Source: REEB481 sp039796915 (lineage in GTDB: Bacteria; Bacteroidota; Bacteroidia; NS11-12g; UBA955). Taken from it: a DNA stretch of 10,327 bases. Below the pieces are notes generated by a model. It was not told where the DNA came from. It made no database searches and saw only the letters and a program-made list of their open reading frames with translations. Below are positions 5,983 to 10,327 of this stretch, piece by piece (positions within the stretch are counted from its first letter, which is position 1; each line of letters opens with the position of its first letter). Made by a program: the position numbers and the translations under genes. The stretch is from the NCBI GenBank assembly GCA_039796915.1, contig JBDKIU010000235.1, positions 1 to 10,327 of the forward strand. The letters run 5' to 3'.

Positions 5983-6983
5983 TGAGCGTTTTCGCTGTAT
6001 ATCAAAGCTGTAACGGTGCTTCCCACAGCCTTGAGTGTGGCTGCATCTACAGAAGCAAGATTGTCTGATTTGGTATGCCAGTAGGCGGCAAATTGGCTTT
6101 GGGTATTGGGATCGTATTGAATGATGTCCACCATCGGAATGCCCAAAATGCCCATCACGTAAATATGGTCGTCCAGAATCGGGCCGCGGTCCATGTTGAT
6201 GAAGTGTTTTCCGTAGCCAAGTTTTCCTGCGGTATTCCAAATGCGAAATACCAGATCTCTGGCCCGGCCCAGGCTGTTACCTTCCCAGGCAAACAGGGCA
6301 TCTTTTCCGCCCACCATATCCAGCAATACGCCATACATGGCTTTATAGTCAGTCACATGCGGATTGTTGGCCCAATACTGTGAGCCCAGGCAGTAAGAGT
6401 TTTTTACTGCTCCGGAACGGTCGCCCCAGTCTTCGGCATCAAAGAAAATGATGTCAATTCCGATGTTGGTCAGCGGGTTTTTTTGAATCATGGCGGCTAT
6501 TTGCAGCAATACGCCCACGCCGCTGCCGCCATCGTTGGCGCCATCAAAAACGGCGCGTGGTTCGTTGGGATCCTGGTCGGCAAAGGGACGGGTATCCCAG
6601 TGTGCACACAGCAGGATGCGATTTTTAGCGCCGGGGTTAAACACGCCAATGATGTTTTTCATAACCAGTGGCGTTCCATCGTAGGTGGTATCTAAACCTT
6701 GCTGCACCATCACGGTATCGCAATAAGTGTCGAGCGTGCGCACCAGGTATTCCGCGCAGCGGGCATGCGCCTGGGAATTGGGAATTCTGGGGCCGAAGGC
6801 TACCTGTGCGGCAACATACTGAAAGGCGCTGTCGCCGTTGAAGGCCGGGTGCGGTGCAATCACCAGGGAATCGGTGGTGTTGGCTTCCGCCGACGGGTCA
6901 GACTTCTTTCCGGAAGTGCAGGCGCTGAGCCAGAGCAATCCCGCAACCATCGCGAGGAAAAACCTATAGGACATTTGGAACAT
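5967..6983 (-). CDS. Lipoprotein M28-family protein, probable type II glutaminyl-peptide cyclotransferase (glutaminyl cyclase)
   Basis: 338 residues with a lipoprotein signal ending LSAC (Cys22) and a linker rich in S, T, D and A, so it acts in the periplasm or at the outer membrane. The catalytic domain is M28-like: AHWDTRP (127-133), GANDGGSG with Asp151, FFDAEDWG with Glu184-Asp185, LLDMVGG with Asp222, ILDDH (269-273) and YWHTKSDN with His303. The DDH and WHT motifs and the LLD.vG segment match animal-type glutaminyl cyclase, where Asp, an acidic residue and His bind one zinc. This favours cyclisation of N-terminal Gln to pyroglutamate over aminopeptidase activity. Related enzymes are known from Porphyromonas and Tannerella. 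The Glu-Asp pair replaces the Glu-Glu of the human enzyme. In Bacteroidota many secreted proteins start with Gln after signal-peptide cleavage, which would be the substrates. An alternative start three codons in (6974) is possible. The gene overlaps bshB1 by 16 bases. Confidence 0.88.
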   Translation of the reverse strand: MFQMSYRFFLAMVAGLLWLSACTSGKKSDPSAEANTTDSLVIAPHPAFNGDSAFQYVAAQVAFGPRIPNSQAHARCAEYLVRTLDTYCDTVMVQQGLDTTYDGTPLVMKNIIGVFNPGAKNRILLCAHWDTRPFADQDPNEPRAVFDGANDGGSGVGVLLQIAAMIQKNPLTNIGIDIIFFDAEDWGDRSGAVKNSYCLGSQYWANNPHVTDYKAMYGVLLDMVGGKDALFAWEGNSLGRARDLVFRIWNTAGKLGYGKHFINMDRGPILDDHIYVMGILGIPMVDIIQYDPNTQSQFAAYWHTKSDNLASVDAATLKAVGSTVTALIYSENAQWQQR

Positions 6984-7150
6984 GGCAGGGCAAATTTAGT
7001 TAAAGCACCTTCGTTGCCACGCTTCGATTCCCGCGAAGCCCACGCAATGATGTGTTGCTTTCGATACAAGCTGCACTGCTTCCTGTAAAAAAGAACGCTG
7101 GACCCAAAACCAGGAGCGCGTTTCCTTGTTTGTTTTGCACATTGCAACGC
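6984..7150. other. Divergent intergenic region between QC and TonB-receptor genes
   Basis: These 167 bases separate the only divergent gene pair in the window and must hold promoters for both sides. The minus-side element is listed separately. For the plus side the best candidate is TTGTTTTG at 7130-7137, one mismatch from TAnnTTTG and 13 bases ahead of the ATG at 7151, without a clear upstream element. A six-base-pair hairpin (GCTTCG at 7021-7026, CGAAGC at 7034-7039, seven-base loop) lies between them; it has no T-run and could be an operator or chance. Confidence 0.4.
6991..6998 (-). promoter_or_regulatory. Candidate Bacteroidota -7 promoter element before the glutaminyl cyclase gene
   Basis: Minus-strand TAAATTTG is an exact match to TAnnTTTG, with seven bases (CCCTGCC) between it and ATG 6983. 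Transcription would begin within a few bases of that ATG, giving a leaderless or nearly leaderless message, or a leader of about 10 bases if ATG 6974 is used. No clear TTG element is seen 19-21 bases upstream. It would drive the QC-bshB1 pair. Confidence 0.45.
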
Positions 7151-9508
7151 ATGAGGTTATTGCCACTACTGCTGTTTTTTCTATTCCTGCTTCCTGAATC
7201 CAGCCTAAATGCCCAAAACATCACCATCAGCGGTTATGTACGGGAAGCCAGCAGCGGAGAGGAAATCATCAATGCACAGGTTAGCGAAGTTCGTTCCCAG
7301 AAAAGTGTTTCCACCAACGCCTACGGATTCTTCAGCCTTACGGTGAATGCCGGCCGCGTGGAGCTGCTGGTAAGCTTTGGCGGTTTTGATACCAAGGAGC
7401 TTTCCTTTAGTTGCCAGAAAGACACCAGCATTCTGGTGGAGTTGAACAAAAGCAGCCAGCAGCTCGAAACCGTAACCATTAAAGGCCGCGGAAAGCTCGA
7501 CAATGTGCGGAAGATAGACATGAGCACGAATCGCCTCAGCGGACAGGCCATCAAGAAAATTCCGGCTTTTTTAGGAGAAGTGGATGTGGTTCGTTCAATT
7601 CAGCTGTTGCCCGGCGTGAGCACTGTAGGTGAAGGTTCAAGCGGTTTTAACGTGCGCGGCGGAAGTACAGACCAGAACCTCATCTTGCTGGACGAAGCTC
7701 CGGTATTCAACAGCAGCCACCTGTTCGGTTTCTTCAGCATTTTCAATCCTGATGTGGTAAAAGATGTGCAACTGGTGAAAGGAGGCATTGGCGCCAATTA
7801 CGGAGGCCGTCTTTCATCGGTGGTGGATGTGCGCAGCAAAGACGGAAATAAGAAAGAGCTGGAAGGCAGCGGAGGCGTGGGTACCATCTTCAGCCGCTTC
7901 AGCGTGGAAGGCCCGCTCATCAAAAACAAAGCTTCGGTGATTCTGGCTGCGCGAAGAAGTTATATAGACGTGCTGGCCAAACCCTTTCTCTTAGGAAATG
8001 AAGATTTAAAAGACAGCCGTTTCAATTTCTACGACCTGAGCGGGAAAATGAATTTCACCCTGGGGAAGAAAGACCGTTTGTACATTGCCGGCTACAAGGG
8101 AAACGATGTTTTTGGCGCAGGCACGCAGGTGAAATTCATCTGGGGAAACACCACCCTCAGTACCCGCTGGAACCACGTGTACAGCGATAAGCTGTTCATG
8201 AACCTTACCTATTACTATTCAAAATACGATTACAACCTCGGCTTTGGCGACCGCGACAACAGCTTCGACTGGTACAGCAACATCTTCAACTACAGCATAA
8301 AGCCTGAATTCACCTGGTATGCCAATGCCAAGAATACAGTGACCTTCGGCGGTCAAAGTACATACTATGTGTTTCGTCCGGGAAGGGCGACGTCACAACA
8401 GGCGCAGGGCACGTTTAACTTCAGCCTTCCAGACCGTTATTCCTGGGAAAACGCACTCTACGTGAGCAACGACCAAACCCTGGGCAAACGTTGGATGTTG
8501 CGCTATGGCATCCGCTGGAGCAGCTTCGACTACCTGGGCAGAGGCAAAGCCTATTATTACTCAGAACCACTGTTCGCCGGCTTCCGCAAAACCTTCGACA
8601 GCGCTGTTGATTTTGCCCGAAACAAGAGCATGGCATTCTACCAAAACTGGGAGCCACGGATGGCTGTGAAGTATCAGATCAACAGACAGTCTTCACTGAA
8701 AGTCAGCTACAACCGCATGGCGCAGTACCTGCACCTGCTCAGCAATACAGCCGCTTCTTCACCGCTGGATGTGTGGACGCCCAGCACCAACAACATCAAA
8801 CCTCAGCTGGCCGACCAGTTCGCGCTGGGTTATTTCCGGAACTTTGGTAAAAACGACGCCATCGAAGCTTCCGCAGAAGTGTATTACAAAGACCTTTACA
8901 ATCAGGTGGATTACATCGACGGTGCCGATCTGCTGCTGAATGAATACCTGGAAGGTGACTTATTGTACGGAAGCGGCCGCGCCTACGGCGCAGAGTTTTA
9001 CGTGAAGAAGAACAGCGGCAAACTCAATGGCTGGATCAGCTATACCATTTCCAAAAGTGAACGCCGTGTGCAGGGCATCAACAACGACCAGTGGTTTCCC
9101 ACCCGCTTCGATCGCCTGCACAACCTGTATGTGGTGGCCAGTTATGCGCTGAATAAGAAATGGGATTTGGGCGCCAGCTTTGTGTTCAGCTCGGGAACAC
9201 CGGCAACCTTCCCCACCAACCTGTATCAGGTTCAGGGATTGAACATCCCGCACAATACCTTCGGAGCCCGCAACAACGCCAGAAACCCGGCCTACAACCG
9301 ACTTGATTTCAGCGCCACCATGAAGGGTAAACAAACCGAAAAATGGCGCAGCGAATGGGTGTTCGGCGTATATAATGCCTATTCAAGAAAAAATCCCTAC
9401 AGCGTGTATTTCCGCACCGACCCCAATGATCCCAACAGCTACCAGGGTGTGAAATTCATCGTGGTTGGCGCCATCATTCCTGCCGTGTCTTACAATTTTA
9501 ATTTCTGA
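7151..9508 (+). CDS. TonB-dependent outer-membrane receptor with carboxypeptidase-regulatory-like N-terminal domain
   Basis: 785 residues. The start is ATG 7151, giving MRLLPLLLFFLFLLPESSLNAQ as signal peptide (cleavage after about 22); the frame is open back to 7052, but that stretch is not signal-like. Residues 23-98 form a CarboxypepD_reg-like beta-sandwich (ITISGYVREASSGEEIINAQ, then TNAYGFFSLTV). The plug follows at about 120-230, with IQLLPGVS, GFNVRGGSTDQNLILLDEAP, VKDVQLVKGG and YGGRLSSVVDV. The rest is a 22-strand-type barrel with alternating aromatic strands, ending SYNFNF, whose terminal Phe is the usual barrel-assembly signal. Such receptors take up large or scarce ligands using TonB and proton-motive force; the ligand cannot be told from sequence. 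No SusD homologue follows; instead a DUF4249-type lipoprotein begins four bases later, a frequent pairing in Bacteroidota. The frame is intact with no sign of truncation. Confidence 0.96.
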   Translation: MRLLPLLLFFLFLLPESSLNAQNITISGYVREASSGEEIINAQVSEVRSQKSVSTNAYGFFSLTVNAGRVELLVSFGGFDTKELSFSCQKDTSILVELNKSSQQLETVTIKGRGKLDNVRKIDMSTNRLSGQAIKKIPAFLGEVDVVRSIQLLPGVSTVGEGSSGFNVRGGSTDQNLILLDEAPVFNSSHLFGFFSIFNPDVVKDVQLVKGGIGANYGGRLSSVVDVRSKDGNKKELEGSGGVGTIFSRFSVEGPLIKNKASVILAARRSYIDVLAKPFLLGNEDLKDSRFNFYDLSGKMNFTLGKKDRLYIAGYKGNDVFGAGTQVKFIWGNTTLSTRWNHVYSDKLFMNLTYYYSKYDYNLGFGDRDNSFDWYSNIFNYSIKPEFTWYANAKNTVTFGGQSTYYVFRPGRATSQQAQGTFNFSLPDRYSWENALYVSNDQTLGKRWMLRYGIRWSSFDYLGRGKAYYYSEPLFAGFRKTFDSAVDFARNKSMAFYQNWEPRMAVKYQINRQSSLKVSYNRMAQYLHLLSNTAASSPLDVWTPSTNNIKPQLADQFALGYFRNFGKNDAIEASAEVYYKDLYNQVDYIDGADLLLNEYLEGDLLYGSGRAYGAEFYVKKNSGKLNGWISYTISKSERRVQGINNDQWFPTRFDRLHNLYVVASYALNKKWDLGASFVFSSGTPATFPTNLYQVQGLNIPHNTFGARNNARNPAYNRLDFSATMKGKQTEKWRSEWVFGVYNAYSRKNPYSVYFRTDPNDPNSYQGVKFIVVGAIIPAVSYNFNF

Positions 9509-9512
9509 ATCC

Positions 9513-10327
9513 ATGATGCGTACATTTAACATCCTCGCCCTTGTTGCCGGCCTGTTCCTCGCAGCCTGTGAACGTCCTTACGACATTAAGCTGGCAGAAG
9601 GAATGCCACAATACACCATTGATGCGTTTGTGAGCAATTCCGATTCGGTGCAAACCATCCGCATCACCAAAAGCATTCCCTTCAACGCAAATCCGTCCAC
9701 CATTCCCGGTGTGGAAGGCGCGCAGGTGGCGCTCATCGACTCCACCAGCTTCCGGGTGTACTTCTTCAGCGACCGCGGAAAAGGGAATTATACCTTCACG
9801 CCTTCGCGCAGCACCGGCGACACCTTCCGTGTGGGCCATCAATACGTACTGGCTGTAATTATTGGCAGCGATACGTTCATTTCTGGCAGCACCATGAATC
9901 CTACAGCGCCTATAGATTCTCTGGCTTTAATCAAAGAAGAAGAACGCTTCGGACTGAAAGCAGGGAAATATGTGGAACTTGGAGCAACAGATCTTCCCGG
10001 CCGGGGCAATTGCTACTGGATTAAAACCTTTGTGAATGGCGTGCTGCGCGGAAAAATCAACGACCTGAATCTGGCGTATGACGGCGCCTTCAGCCCCAAT
10101 GCCGGCTCGGACGGTATTCCGTTCATTGTGCCTATCAGGTATATTGCCCTCAACGACTTCCAAAATCCTTATGTCAGCGGCGATGTTATTCGGGTTGAAA
10201 TACATTCCATCACCCCGGAAACTTTATATTTCTTTTCAGAAGTGCAACAGCAATCGCAAAATGCAGGCCTGTTTGCCACCATTCCGTCCAATGTGAAAAG
10301 CAATGTGTTTAACCTGAATCCGAAATC
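9513..10327 (+). CDS. DUF4249-type lipoprotein, 3' end cut by window edge
   Basis: The frame is open from ATG 9513 to the right edge (271 full codons) with no stop. The signal peptide MMRTFNILALVAGLFLAAC has lipobox LAAC with Cys19, so the product is a lipoprotein, probably on the outer membrane. Two ATG codons are adjacent (9513, 9516); either works. The mature part has the DUF4249 pattern: YTIDAFVSNSDSVQTIRITKS-like opening strands (about 34-54), VEGAQVALID, a YTFTPS strand, FRVGHQYVLAV, the PTAPIDSL turn, CYWIKTFVNG (about 173-182), a GIPF segment, and near the break VEIHSITPETLYFFSEVQQQ and GLFATIPSNVKSNV, close to the family's C-terminal GlF..iPsnv..N. These proteins commonly follow a TonB-dependent receptor, as here with a four-base gap, and are presumed partners in uptake by analogy to SusD; the ligand is unknown. 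Confidence 0.87.
   Translation, partial: MMRTFNILALVAGLFLAACERPYDIKLAEGMPQYTIDAFVSNSDSVQTIRITKSIPFNANPSTIPGVEGAQVALIDSTSFRVYFFSDRGKGNYTFTPSRSTGDTFRVGHQYVLAVIIGSDTFISGSTMNPTAPIDSLALIKEEERFGLKAGKYVELGATDLPGRGNCYWIKTFVNGVLRGKINDLNLAYDGAFSPNAGSDGIPFIVPIRYIALNDFQNPYVSGDVIRVEIHSITPETLYFFSEVQQQSQNAGLFATIPSNVKSNVFNLNPK

Noticed and set aside
5983..6240. In-frame upstream extension of bshB1 by 86 codons
   Set aside because: It lies inside the QC gene in another frame, is not homologous to BshB1, and the ATG at 5982 gives the normal family N-terminus.
7052..7150. N-terminal extension of the TonB receptor
   Set aside because: The 33 extra residues would place the signal peptide internally; ATG 7151 directly precedes the signal peptide.
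8960..9334. Minus-strand open frame of 124 codons opposite the TonB receptor
   Set aside because: Antisense shadow of a long, intact barrel-coding frame, with no independent support.

Overview
The window looks like chromosomal DNA from a Bacteroidota bacterium. The evidence is a TonB-dependent receptor with an N-terminal carboxypeptidase-regulatory-like domain followed directly by a DUF4249-type lipoprotein, a BshB1 of the Bacteroidota type, a lipoprotein M28/glutaminyl-cyclase protein, a POTRA-less Omp85 barrel, and TAnnTTTG-like promoter elements next to start codons. Base composition is roughly balanced rather than AT-rich, which would fit a Chitinophagia/Sphingobacteriia/Saprospiria-type lineage, but that placement is a guess. 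Coding density is high. No gap reaches 300 bases; the longest are the 167-base divergent intergenic region at 6984-7150 and the 127-base gap at 4075-4201. I saw no tRNA, rRNA, CRISPR array, insertion sequence or phage gene.

Layout. Positions 1-6983 are all minus-strand genes, so transcription runs right to left. In that order they are: an M28-family glutaminyl cyclase lipoprotein (6983-5967); bshB1 of bacillithiol synthesis, overlapping it by 16 bases (5982-5254); an unrecognised lipoprotein (5170-4202); a secreted VWA-like protein with a DVTGSM motif (4074-2704); phosphoglycerate kinase with a GTG start (2680-1472); a small exported protein, possibly NTF2-like (1448-813); and a BamA/TamA-type barrel protein that runs off the left edge (831-1). 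Positions 7151-10327 are on the plus strand: a TonB-dependent receptor and, four bases later, a DUF4249-type lipoprotein that runs off the right edge.

How they work together. There are two clear pairs: QC-bshB1 (overlapping, probably translationally coupled) and TonB receptor-DUF4249 (an outer-membrane transporter with a probable surface lipoprotein partner). The run VWA-pgk-small exported protein-Omp85 is tightly spaced (23-base, 23-base and minus 19-base junctions) and may be one transcript, with a candidate internal promoter just before pgk. Seven of the nine genes encode exported or envelope proteins; pgk and bshB1 are the cytoplasmic exceptions. I found no clear new defence, mobile or biosynthetic system. 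The points most worth a second look are the promoter elements lying almost on start codons, the envelope genes attached to pgk, and the lipoprotein of unknown family. Both edge genes lack a stop codon inside the window, so they were read by hand translation.
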